Origin: Myxococcales bacterium
GTDB lineage: Bacteria > Myxococcota_A > Polyangia > Haliangiales > Haliangiaceae
Direction of reading: 5' to 3'
DNA length: 64,000 nucleotides
Assembly (NCBI GenBank): GCA_016717005.1
Contig: JADJUF010000037.1
Span: forward strand, 248,001-312,000
The translations under genes and the position numbers were made by a program. Under the pieces are notes generated by a model that saw only the letters and a list, made by a program, of their open reading frames with translations, ran no database searches and was not told where the DNA came from. Numbering within the stretch: position 1 is the first letter of the stretch; each line of letters starts with the position of its first letter. Below are positions 17,089 through 26,102 of the stretch, in pieces.

Positions 17089-20000
17089 CTACATGCCGTC
17101 GTCCCAGAGCAGCTGCAGGGCTCCGTCCTGGGAGTTGCTGGTCCAGTCAGCCCAACAGACGTCATCCAGGCCGTCGGCGTTCACGTCGCCGGCCCAGATC
17201 GCGGTGATCGCCGAGCCGCCGATGCCCGGGAGCGCTCCCTGGAAGCTGGCCGGCCCAGTGATCACATGATCCGGCGTGGCTCCCGTGACCGGGCCGAACC
17301 ACACGTCCAGGACCGCCTGGGTCGTGCCCGGGCTGCGGGCCGCGACGATCAGGTCCTCGATGCCATCGCCGTTGACGTCCGGCGCGGTGGTGTTGGCGTT
17401 GTTGACCACGGCCATGCCGAGGTAATCGTTGAGGTTGGCGCCGACGAACGTCGCGAGCGCCACGCCGGGCGAGGTGTGCCCGGCCACCCCGCCAGTGCCC
17501 ACCGTGTCGCCGTCGACGATCAGCACCAGGCCGTTGTCGCCCAGGTAGCGCAGGTCGCCGAACACCAGATCGCGGGCGCCGTCGCCGTTCTGGTCGGCGA
17601 TCGAGCCAACGGTCGAGCCCCACTCGAGCCGCACGTCGTTGGTGACCAGGCGGACCTTGACGTCGCGGCCGATCGTGAATGGCGCGCGCGTGACGCCAGG
17701 AGCCGCCGGCCGACCGACGCCGCGGTAGACGACCACCTGGCCGCCGGGGAGGCCGTCCTCGGCGTAGCCCACGACGAGGTCGTCGGTGGTGTCGGCGACG
17801 CCGCCGGTCGGGCCGACGTTGTGCAGGTAGTAGCCGAACAGCGAGCCGGTCGCGTCGGGGTCCTCGTACATGCGCGCGACGGTCGTGCCGCTGCCGGCGG
17901 CCGACAGGTCCGAGATCCGGACGGTGCCGGTCGGCACGGTGCCGCCGTACAGCACCACCGCCGCGCCCGAGGCGCCGCCGGCGCCGAACACCGCCGTGGC
18001 GACCAGGTCGTCGGTGCCGTCGCCGTCGTGATCGCTGGTCGCGAGCTGCCAGCCGAGCGCGCTGCCGGTGAACCAGTTGACGGTGGTCGCCACCGCGATC
18101 CGGCGCTGCGCGACGGCCGCGGTGACCGCGCCGGTCGGCAGCGCGGCGCCGCCGTTGATGACGTGGATCACGCCGCTGCCGCCGTCGGCGAAGGGCTCGC
18201 CGATCACCAGATCGTGGCGGGTCGCGCTGCTCCAGCGCACCGCGGCCAGCGACGCGCCGAGGTTGGTGTCGGCGGTGGCGCCACGGATCGTCAGGGCCGG
18301 CGTGGTCGCGAGGCCGACCGCCGAGCCCAGGTAGACGTAGACCTCGCCGGCCGCGGCGACGCCGCCGGAGGTGACGTAGGGCGCGCCGACGGCGAGGTCG
18401 TCGAAGGCGTCGTCGTTGAACCGGCCGCGCACCATCGCCAGGCCGAACCCGGCCGCGCCGACGGTGTTGGGGGCCGAGGTCACCGGCGCCTGATCGAACC
18501 GCGGCGTCAGCGGCCCGGCGATCTGCGCGGCCGAGCGGTTGCCGGCGCTGTCGACGCTGGCGACCGCGACCCAGTAGGCGGTGCCGGCCTTGAGCGGCTG
18601 GGCTCGGACGACCTCGGCGGCGCCGGCCGCGCCCGGCGTCGGCGCGACGACGGTCGTGCCGGTGGTGTCGAAGTTGGCGTCGGTGAGCGCGGTGGTCGCG
18701 TAGCGGACCTGGTAGGTGGCGGCGCCGCCGGGGGCGGTGAAGTTCAGGCGGATCGACTGGCGGGTGTCGGCGACCGCCGTCAGGCCGGTCGGCGGCCCGG
18801 GCGGCGTCAGGTCGACGATCAGCGGCAGCGTGGCCGAGCCCGTGCGCACGCCCGCGGTCGCGGTCGCGACGATCGCGTAGGGCGCGGCGCGCGCGGCCAG
18901 GGTCAGCGTGACCGACCAGGTCGAGCCGACGACGGTCGCCGCGACCGGCGCCCCGCCGTCGACGGTGACCGCGACGCTGGCGCCGGTGGTCGAGACCGTG
19001 CCGGTCAGCGCGAACGTCAGCGCGCCGGCGCTGACGGTGCCGTCGCCGCTGCCGACGGTGCCGTCGGCCGGCGAGCCGGTGAAGTTGACGGCGAGGTCGG
19101 CCAGGCTGACCGCGCACGCCGTCGAGGTCCCGACGTTGCCGGCGGCGTCGGTGGCGCGGCCGCGGAAGGTGTTCGCGCCCGCGGCGATCGTGATGAACAC
19201 CTCGCCGCCCGGCGCGGTGACCGGCGTGGTCGAGGTGCCGGCGCTGTTGGTCAGCTCGAGCTCGCGGCTGATCGTCAGCGGGGCGGTCACGCGCATGCGC
19301 AGCTGCACGCCGGCGAGGCCCGCGTCCTGATCCTGGGCCGGGGTGACGGTGCCGCCGCAGGCGACGCCGAGCGGCAGCGCCACACCGACGGTCACGCTGG
19401 GCGCGAGGTTGTCGAAGCTGAGCGCGAGGCCAGCGGTGGTCTCGATGCCGTCGATCGACGTGGTCCGCAGCGTGCACAGCTCGCTGGTCTCGCACGGCAC
19501 GGTCGCGCACACGGTCGCGCGCAGCACCGCCGCGCCGGCGCCGTCGAAGGTGCCGCCGGGATCGTTGTCGCCGCAGTCCGACGTCACGACGCGGCCGGCG
19601 CAGGCGGGGCTCGACGCCGCGATGTCGATCTGCGCGCCGTTGGCGGGGTCGCCGTCGGCGTCGGTCGTGACCGTGCCGGTCGGCGCGGTGACCGTCAGCG
19701 TGCAGCCAGCCAGGACCACGCGGTAGGCCTGATCGATCTGGCAGCTGTTGTTGGCGTGATCGACGGCGGCGAAGCGGATCGAGTAGTCCGCGGGCGACGT
19801 CGCCGGATCGAAGGTGGCGGCGGCGGTCGAGTCGCCGGCGGCGGACAGGTCGGTGCCGACGAGCGCGACGGTGTTGCCGCCGGGATCGGTGATCGCGAAC
19901 GAGGCGGTCTCGCCGGCGCCGTCGCCGCCGCTGGCGTTGCCGCGCAGCGTGACCTGGATGCCGTCGGACAGGTCGGCGTTGGCGTCGAGGCCCGGCGTGA

Positions 20001-20790
20001 TGCTGGTGCCCGGCGTCGGGTCGACCATCGCGCAGTTCGGCGCGACCGTGTCGACGAAGACCGAGGTCACGCCCGACGAGCGCGACCCGACGCTGGCGGC
20101 CACGCCGCACTCGGCGCGCAGGTTGACCTGGCCCTCGGGCGCGCTCAAGGTCAGGCTGGTCTGGCCGTTGTCGCCGACGGTGCCGGCGCCGATCTCGGCC
20201 TCGGGCACGCCCGGCGCCGACAGGAACAGGCGGACCTGCTCGCCGGCGCGGGCCCGGATGACCACGTCGCCCTGGTAGCCGGCCGCGGCCGGATCGCTGT
20301 CGGCCGCGGCGTTCCAGACCCCGAGCGGCGCGTAGAAGTCGTTGGCCAAGGGCGGCGTCGCGAACTCGACGGCGCAGTCGCCGCCGCCGACGAGCGAGAC
20401 GACCACCTCGTCGGAGTCCGACCCGCACTGGCCGGCGTCGGCCTCGACCCGCAGCGTCGCGCCCGCGCTCGGGATCGTGACGTCCGCGAACGTGGCGTCG
20501 CCGTCGGCGTTGGTGGCCGCGGTCAAGGTCGCGACGACCGCGTCGGTCTCGTCGTGGACCGTCAGCGTCACCTCGGTGCCGCGCCCGAACGTCGACCGCA
20601 CCGTCACGTCGGTCTGGACCCCGTCGGTGCCCGGATCGCTGTCGGCGATGATCGGCCCCTGCGGCGAGGTGATGTAGACCAGGCTCTCGACCTGGCAGAT
20701 CGGACCATCGCCGCACCCGGCCGCGGCGGTGAGCACCGCGCAGGTGGCGACCAGGCTACGCCCGAGCATGCGGAACAGGGACGAATTCAT
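17089..20790 (-). CDS. Large Ig-like/FN3/FG-GAP surface lipoprotein
   Basis: 1,233 residues from ATG 20790, with an AAGGATC ribosome site. The lipoprotein signal ends LTAAAGCGD. About residues 35-600 consist of Ig-like beta domains with many paired Cys, around 600-760 further Ig-like and a fibronectin III domain (PPGPPTGLTAV), and from about 770 to the end an integrin-alpha-type FG-GAP propeller (FGLAMVRGRFNDDAFDDLAV, TSDHDGDGTDDLVA, SIADQNGDGARDLVF, APDVNGDGIEDLIV, AGDVNADGLDDVCW). Likely a long adhesive stalk. It lies inside the radical SAM operon, 50 bases after the enzyme and 64 before the short peptide, which makes a shared role possible but unproven. Confidence 0.85.
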   Translation of the reverse strand: MNSSLFRMLGRSLVATCAVLTAAAGCGDGPICQVESLVYITSPQGPIIADSDPGTDGVQTDVTVRSTFGRGTEVTLTVHDETDAVVATLTAATNADGDATFADVTIPSAGATLRVEADAGQCGSDSDEVVVSLVGGGDCAVEFATPPLANDFYAPLGVWNAAADSDPAAAGYQGDVVIRARAGEQVRLFLSAPGVPEAEIGAGTVGDNGQTSLTLSAPEGQVNLRAECGVAASVGSRSSGVTSVFVDTVAPNCAMVDPTPGTSITPGLDANADLSDGIQVTLRGNASGGDGAGETASFAITDPGGNTVALVGTDLSAAGDSTAAATFDPATSPADYSIRFAAVDHANNSCQIDQAYRVVLAGCTLTVTAPTGTVTTDADGDPANGAQIDIAASSPACAGRVVTSDCGDNDPGGTFDGAGAAVLRATVCATVPCETSELCTLRTTSIDGIETTAGLALSFDNLAPSVTVGVALPLGVACGGTVTPAQDQDAGLAGVQLRMRVTAPLTISRELELTNSAGTSTTPVTAPGGEVFITIAAGANTFRGRATDAAGNVGTSTACAVSLADLAVNFTGSPADGTVGSGDGTVSAGALTFALTGTVSTTGASVAVTVDGGAPVAATVVGSTWSVTLTLAARAAPYAIVATATAGVRTGSATLPLIVDLTPPGPPTGLTAVADTRQSIRLNFTAPGGAATYQVRYATTALTDANFDTTGTTVVAPTPGAAGAAEVVRAQPLKAGTAYWVAVASVDSAGNRSAAQIAGPLTPRFDQAPVTSAPNTVGAAGFGLAMVRGRFNDDAFDDLAVGAPYVTSGGVAAAGEVYVYLGSAVGLATTPALTIRGATADTNLGASLAAVRWSSATRHDLVIGEPFADGGSGVIHVINGGAALPTGAVTAAVAQRRIAVATTVNWFTGSALGWQLATSDHDGDGTDDLVATAVFGAGGASGAAVVLYGGTVPTGTVRISDLSAAGSGTTVARMYEDPDATGSLFGYYLHNVGPTGGVADTTDDLVVGYAEDGLPGGQVVVYRGVGRPAAPGVTRAPFTIGRDVKVRLVTNDVRLEWGSTVGSIADQNGDGARDLVFGDLRYLGDNGLVLIVDGDTVGTGGVAGHTSPGVALATFVGANLNDYLGMAVVNNANTTAPDVNGDGIEDLIVAARSPGTTQAVLDVWFGPVTGATPDHVITGPASFQGALPGIGGSAITAIWAGDVNADGLDDVCWADWTSNSQDGALQLLWDDGM

Positions 20791-20840
20791 GGGACGGATC
20801 CTTCGCGCAAGTCAGTCAGTGACGGTGACGGTCGTCGGAG

Positions 20841-22031
<1,191 letters not shown>

Positions 22032-22088
22032 GGTGTCGGTCCCCCGGACCGCGGGGGCGCTCCAGGATAGCCCCCCGCCGGAGTCACA

Positions 22089-22928
22089 TCAACTCGGGGT
22101 GAGGTCGGCGGGCGGGGCTGCGATCTCGAGCACGGTGCCGACATGGGGATCCTTCCGGAAGTGCAGGCGGTAGCACGGCGTGGTGGCGGTGACGGTGGCG
22201 GCGAGGTCGAGGACGCGCTCGGCGGTGCCGGGCTCGGCGACGTAGACCAGCACGTGGCGCAGGAGCTCCGGCAGCGCCGCCGCGGGCGTCAACGGGTCGC
22301 GGCGATCGAACGGCGCCTGGGCCAGGAAGTGGACGCCGGCCAGGGGCGCGCTCGCGCCGTGGGCGATGCCGGCCGGTCCCAGGTACGGCGGCACCACGAC
22401 CTGCCAGCCGGCGGCGGTCGCGCGGATCACCAGCAGCTCGTCGGCGATCTTGGTGCAGCTCGGGTACGCGTCGGCCAGCAGCGCCGAGATCGTCGACTTG
22501 CCGGCGCCGCTGACCCCGGAGAACACCAGCGCGCGCCCGGCGTGGACCACCGCCGACGAGTGCAGGAACAGCGCGCCGTCGCGCGGCAGCGCCAGCGACG
22601 CGGCGATGCGCAGGCACGCCTCGAGGCTGTTGGCGCTCGGGCCGACGCGGAACTGCGCGGTCAGCGGCAGCTCGCCGACGTCGACCTCGCCCTCGGCGTC
22701 GAAGCGCTCGACGTGGAGCCGGCCGTCGGGCAGCGCCCGGCGCTGGAACGCCGGGTACTCCGGGGCGCGCTCGCGATCGAAGCCGTCGACCCGACTCACG
22801 GTCACGGTCAGGCGCGGCGCCTCGGTGGTCGCGAACGCCTGGTAGATCGGCGCGAGGTCGTCGATCGCGCCGGGGTGCGCGGCGCGCACCTCGATCGGCA
22901 GACCTGCGAACAGAAAACGAGCCACCAC
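22089..22928 (-). CDS. HprK-like P-loop kinase
   Basis: 279 residues from GTG 22928. An N-terminal beta-rich domain of about 120 residues precedes LFLHSSAVVHAGRALVFSG and the Walker A GVSGAGKST (138-146), followed by ADELLVI where HPr kinases have their Asp-containing motif. It is shorter than true HPr kinase/phosphorylase and lacks its N-terminal domain; it matches the HprK-related kinases found in lasso-peptide and other RiPP clusters, where some phosphorylate the peptide. First gene of the minus-strand operon, 57 bases ahead of the radical SAM gene. Target inferred only from context. Confidence 0.82.
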   Translation of the reverse strand: MVARFLFAGLPIEVRAAHPGAIDDLAPIYQAFATTEAPRLTVTVSRVDGFDRERAPEYPAFQRRALPDGRLHVERFDAEGEVDVGELPLTAQFRVGPSANSLEACLRIAASLALPRDGALFLHSSAVVHAGRALVFSGVSGAGKSTISALLADAYPSCTKIADELLVIRATAAGWQVVVPPYLGPAGIAHGASAPLAGVHFLAQAPFDRRDPLTPAAALPELLRHVLVYVAEPGTAERVLDLAATVTATTPCYRLHFRKDPHVGTVLEIAAPPADLTPS

Positions 22929-23013
22929 CAGAGGTTAGTGCACTTCGGTGGATATCCGTTCAGGGGTCGCGATTCTGGGCTCCGTTCCCGGCTCCGGTTC
23001 CCGCTTCCGCGAT

Positions 23014-23343
23014 GGGGACCGGATCCTGGGTCTCAAACATCCGAAATCAATGCCGAATTCCGACCCAGCGCGTCAGCCTTGGGGACCGGATCCTGGGTCT
23101 CAAACATCCGAAATCAAAGCCGAACTCTGACCTGGCGCGTCAGCTTGGGGACCGAATCCTGGGCCTCAAACATCCGAAATCAAAGCCGAACTCTGACCTG
23201 GCGCGTCAGCTTGGGGACCGAATCCTGGGCCTCAAACATCCGAAATCAAAGCCGAACTCTGACCTGGCGCGTCAGCTTGGGGACCGAATCCTGGGCCTCA
23301 AACATCCGAAATCAAAGCCGAACTCTGACCTGGCGCGTCAGAA
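23014..23343. repeat. Five 66-bp tandem repeats
   Basis: Units begin (GGGGACC) at 23014, 23081, 23147, 23213 and 23279, so the period is 67 then 66 bases. The last three are identical, the second differs at two positions, and the first is most diverged. Each contains CTCAAACATCCGAAATCAA and is clearly less GC-rich than the chromosome. Since 66 is a multiple of three, several frames stay open across it, but no start or ribosome site supports a gene. It fills most of the 556-bp gap between the HprK-like and CotH genes, where I see nothing else. Confidence 0.92.
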
Positions 23344-23484
23344 TTGCGAAGATCGGGTGACGAAACACGGCTCTACGGGCGTAGAGGACCACCCCATCTG
23401 TGGTCGATTCCGACAGCCCGCGATCCGCCAACCCACTGATCGCGCGAGGTTCGTCGCGGCACAGCGCTTGCTGAATCTGCCCCG

Positions 23485-25218
23485 ATGACGCTCTCCGGTC
23501 GTGGACCCTGGCTCGCGGTGCTCGGACTCGCGGTGACGGCGCTCGCGGCGGGTTGCGGCGGCGACGACGCGGCGGCGGATCCCGACGGCGGGCTGATCGA
23601 CGCCGGCCCCGACGCGCCCGACCCGACCGCGGCGATCTACGACCCGGCCCACGTGGTCGAGGTCGCGATCGAGCTGCCGGTCGCCGCCTGGGACGACATC
23701 CGCTCGCAGCAACGCCCGGCCGACGTGCTGTTCGGCGCCGACTGCCAGGACCGGCCGTTCGGCAGCCCGTTCACGTCGCACCTCGGCACGGTCACGGTCG
23801 ACGGCGTCCGCCTCGAGCAGGTCGCGGTGCGGAAGAAGGGGTTCCTGGGCTCGCTCGACGACACCAAGCCGTCGCTCAAGCTCAAGTTCGACGAGGTCGT
23901 GGTCGGGCAGGAGGTCGCGGGCGTGCGCGGCCTGACGCTCAACAACAACAAGCAGGACCCCAGCGTGGTGCGCCAGTGCCTGGCCTACCGCCGGTTCGCC
24001 GCGGCCGGGATCCCAGCGCCACGCTGCAACTACGCCCACGTCACCGTCAACGGCCTCGACCTCGGCGTGTTCACCAACGTCGAGGGCGTCAACAAGCGGT
24101 TCCTCGCGAGGCACTTCGCCAGCGACGCCGGCCGGCTCTACGAGGGCACGCTCGCCGACTTCCGGCCCGGCTGGCTGGCGACGTTCGAGCCCAAGACCGA
24201 CGAGGCCAACCCCGACCGCAGCGATCTCGAGGCCGTCGCCACCGCGCTGACCGCGCCCGACCCGCAGCTCCTGGCCGCGCTGGCGCCGGCGGTCGACGTC
24301 GAGCGCTTCCTCACGTTCTGGGCGATGGAGACCCTGCTCGAGCACGGCGACGGCTATGCCAACAACACCAACAACTACTTCGTCTACGCCGATCCGACCT
24401 CGGGCCAGCTCCAGTTCTTGCCCTGGGGCACCGACAGCGTCGCCGGCGCGCCCGGCGTCGATCCGCCGGCGTCGGTGATGATGGCCAACGGCCTGCTGGC
24501 GCGCCGGCTGTACCTCCTGCCCGAGACCCGGGCCCGCTACGTCGCGCGCATGCAGGCGCTGCTCGCCGGCGCCTGGGACGTGCCCGCGATCCTCGCCGAC
24601 CTCGACCGCGACGCCGCGCTGATCGCGCCGTACCTGCCACGCGATCCGTTCGCGGTCGGCGTCGATGTCACCGCCGAGATCGCCGGCGTCCGCGCGTTCG
24701 TGCAGACCCGGGCCGCGCGGATCGCGCCGACCCTGGCCGCGCCGCCGACCTGGGACCGGCCGCTGCGCGCGTCGTTCTGCTTCGTCGAGCTGGGTCCGAT
24801 CCAGGCGACCTTCGCGACCACGTTCAAGGCCGTCGATCCGCCCGACGTGTTCACGGCCGGCGCCGGCACGCTGACCGGCTCGATCGAGGGCGTGCCGATC
24901 ACGCCGACGCGGGTCGGCACCAACGCCGCGCCCGCCGACGGCGGCCAGGTCGCGATCCAGGTGTTCGGGCTGATCACCGGCAGCGACGTGCTCGTCGCGG
25001 TGATCAACCTGCCGCCGGCCCAGGTCACCGCCGGCGCGACCGTGCCCATCCCGATCTTCTCGGCGTTCGTGTTCCGCTTCAACCCCGTCGCCGGCACCGG
25101 CGCGATCGTCGGCGTGCTGATCGGCGGCACGGTCAGCTTCACCCAGGGCGCCGGCGCCACCGACGGCGCGCCCGTGGTCGGGAGCTGGAGCTCGACCTTG
25201 TACAGCTCGCCGTTCTGA
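23485..25218 (+). CDS. CotH-family kinase-like lipoprotein
   Basis: 577 residues from ATG 23485. The lipoprotein signal ends TALAAGCGGDD, then an Asp/Pro linker. The CotH fold appears from about residue 55: VRKKGFLGS, SLKLKFDE (conserved Lys), RGLTLNNNKQD, GVFTNVEGVNKRFL, YEGTLADF, and the hallmark EHGDGYANNTNNYFVYADP with FLPWGTD. CotH proteins are atypical secreted kinases in spore coats and are also linked to cellulosome and adhesion proteins. A beta-sandwich of about 140 residues forms the C-terminus. Its 3' end has a partial second copy at 26018-26080. Confidence 0.85.
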   Translation: MTLSGRGPWLAVLGLAVTALAAGCGGDDAAADPDGGLIDAGPDAPDPTAAIYDPAHVVEVAIELPVAAWDDIRSQQRPADVLFGADCQDRPFGSPFTSHLGTVTVDGVRLEQVAVRKKGFLGSLDDTKPSLKLKFDEVVVGQEVAGVRGLTLNNNKQDPSVVRQCLAYRRFAAAGIPAPRCNYAHVTVNGLDLGVFTNVEGVNKRFLARHFASDAGRLYEGTLADFRPGWLATFEPKTDEANPDRSDLEAVATALTAPDPQLLAALAPAVDVERFLTFWAMETLLEHGDGYANNTNNYFVYADPTSGQLQFLPWGTDSVAGAPGVDPPASVMMANGLLARRLYLLPETRARYVARMQALLAGAWDVPAILADLDRDAALIAPYLPRDPFAVGVDVTAEIAGVRAFVQTRAARIAPTLAAPPTWDRPLRASFCFVELGPIQATFATTFKAVDPPDVFTAGAGTLTGSIEGVPITPTRVGTNAAPADGGQVAIQVFGLITGSDVLVAVINLPPAQVTAGATVPIPIFSAFVFRFNPVAGTGAIVGVLIGGTVSFTQGAGATDGAPVVGSWSSTLYSSPF

Positions 25219-25285
25219 CGGCGCGGGGTGACCGAGCGGCGGGCCGGGCGACCGCCGCGCGCGGCCACGCCTCAGCGTCGGTCGA

Positions 25286-25639
25286 TCACGGGCGCGTCGA
25301 CTCGCGCTTGATCTCCTCCGCCGTCATGCACGCGCACGCAAGTCGCTCGCCGTGCTCGGACGCGTACCGGCTGCGGTGGCCGTCGCACTCGGACGGCAGC
25401 GCGCCCCCGCCGAAGTGCCCGTTGACGATCGTCGCCGCCTCGGCCGGCGGCCGCGCCGCGCAGTCGCGCTCGACCTCGGCGGTGATCACGCATTGAAGCC
25501 CCTCGTCCCACCGACCCGCCGGCGCCGGCGCCACGACCGGTTCCGGACCGCACCGCCCGTGGGTCTGCTTGGTCCACGCCGACGTGCACGCCGCCGCGCT
25601 CAGCGCGAGCACAACCAGGACCGCGGGTACCTTGATCAC
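25286..25639 (-). CDS. Small Cys-containing lipoprotein
   Basis: 117 residues from GTG 25639. MIKVPAVLVVLALSAAAC is a lipoprotein signal with lipobox SAAC. The mature part has five further Cys (GRCGP, LQCV, RDCA, SECDG and a CAC pair) and ends EEIKRESTRP. No family recognised. It is convergent with the CotH gene, 67 bases away, and lies between two copies of the CotH 3' end, so it may have been carried in by a rearrangement. Confidence 0.65.
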   Translation of the reverse strand: MIKVPAVLVVLALSAAACTSAWTKQTHGRCGPEPVVAPAPAGRWDEGLQCVITAEVERDCAARPPAEAATIVNGHFGGGALPSECDGHRSRYASEHGERLACACMTAEEIKRESTRP

Positions 25640-25728
25640 GCCCCGACGATAGCGCGCTCGGCGCCGCCCCGCCTGCCCCGAAGGTACGCCCGACCGCCGT
25701 GGGACACCGTGTGTCAACCTCGTTCGCG

Positions 25729-25860
25729 TCACGCGGCCTCCTGGTCGACGATGCGAGGGGTGAACTTGAGCGCGGCGGCGTGCTTGCCGGGATCGTAGGC
25801 GACGCGCTTCTGCCAGCAGGCCCAGAGCACGCGGCACCAGGCGCGGGCGACCAGGTGCCG
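25729..25860 (-). pseudogene. 3' remnant of an IS110-type transposase
   Basis: The minus frame from 25860 to TGA 25731 reads HLVARAWCRVLWACWQKRVA and then YDPGKHAAALKF, close to the C-terminal end of IS110/IS116 transposases (an AWLRVLW..W..R..YDP.xH pattern). There is no start and nothing of the catalytic parts; the homology stops exactly where the 10-bp repeat array begins. G/C-ending codons show it was coding. The family is recalled from its pattern only. Confidence 0.65.
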
Positions 25861-25866
25861 AGGCTA

Positions 25867-25952
25867 GATCAGGCCAGATCAGGCCAGAGATCAGGCCAGA
25901 TCAGGCCAGATCAGGCCAGATCAGGCCAGATCAGGCCAGATCAGGCTAGATC
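25867..25952. repeat. 10-bp tandem array containing GATC
   Basis: Unit GATCAGGCCA starts at 25867, 25877, 25889, 25899, 25909, 25919, 25929 and, with one change, 25939; a ninth begins at 25949 and decays. A 2-base slip separates units two and three. One GATC per helical turn. It abuts the transposase remnant. The remaining gap to 26102 holds an A/T-rich patch and a duplicated gene end, no gene. Confidence 0.9.
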
Positions 25953-26017
25953 GGCGTGTGATGGCGTCGTGGCGCGCGCATTTGATTATGGTAGATATAG
26001 TATCTCGCCCGCGACCG

Positions 26018-26080
26018 GCCACCGACGGCGCGCCCGTGGTCGGGTGCGCGACGGTGTCCAGCTCACCGTTCTGACGGACG
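26018..26080. repeat. Partial direct copy of the CotH gene 3' end
   Basis: GCCACCGACGGCGCGCCCGT and the next seven bases (26018-26044) repeat 25156-25182 without a mismatch, and CAGCTCaCCGTTCTGACGG repeats the last codons and stop of the CotH gene. The middle differs. Same orientation, about 860 bases apart. It lies just after the stop of the minus-strand 918-residue gene. Confidence 0.8.
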
Positions 26081-26102
26081 CACCCGACCGAGCGCGGTCT
26101 CC

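Noticed and set aside
23014..23343. Repeat peptide gene or CRISPR
   Set aside because: Whole 66-bp units repeat without spacers; open frames come from the multiple-of-three length, with no start, ribosome site or homologous text.
25867..25952. Replication origin iterons
   Set aside because: No DnaA boxes, rep gene or A/T-rich unwinding region belongs to it; it touches a transposase remnant instead.
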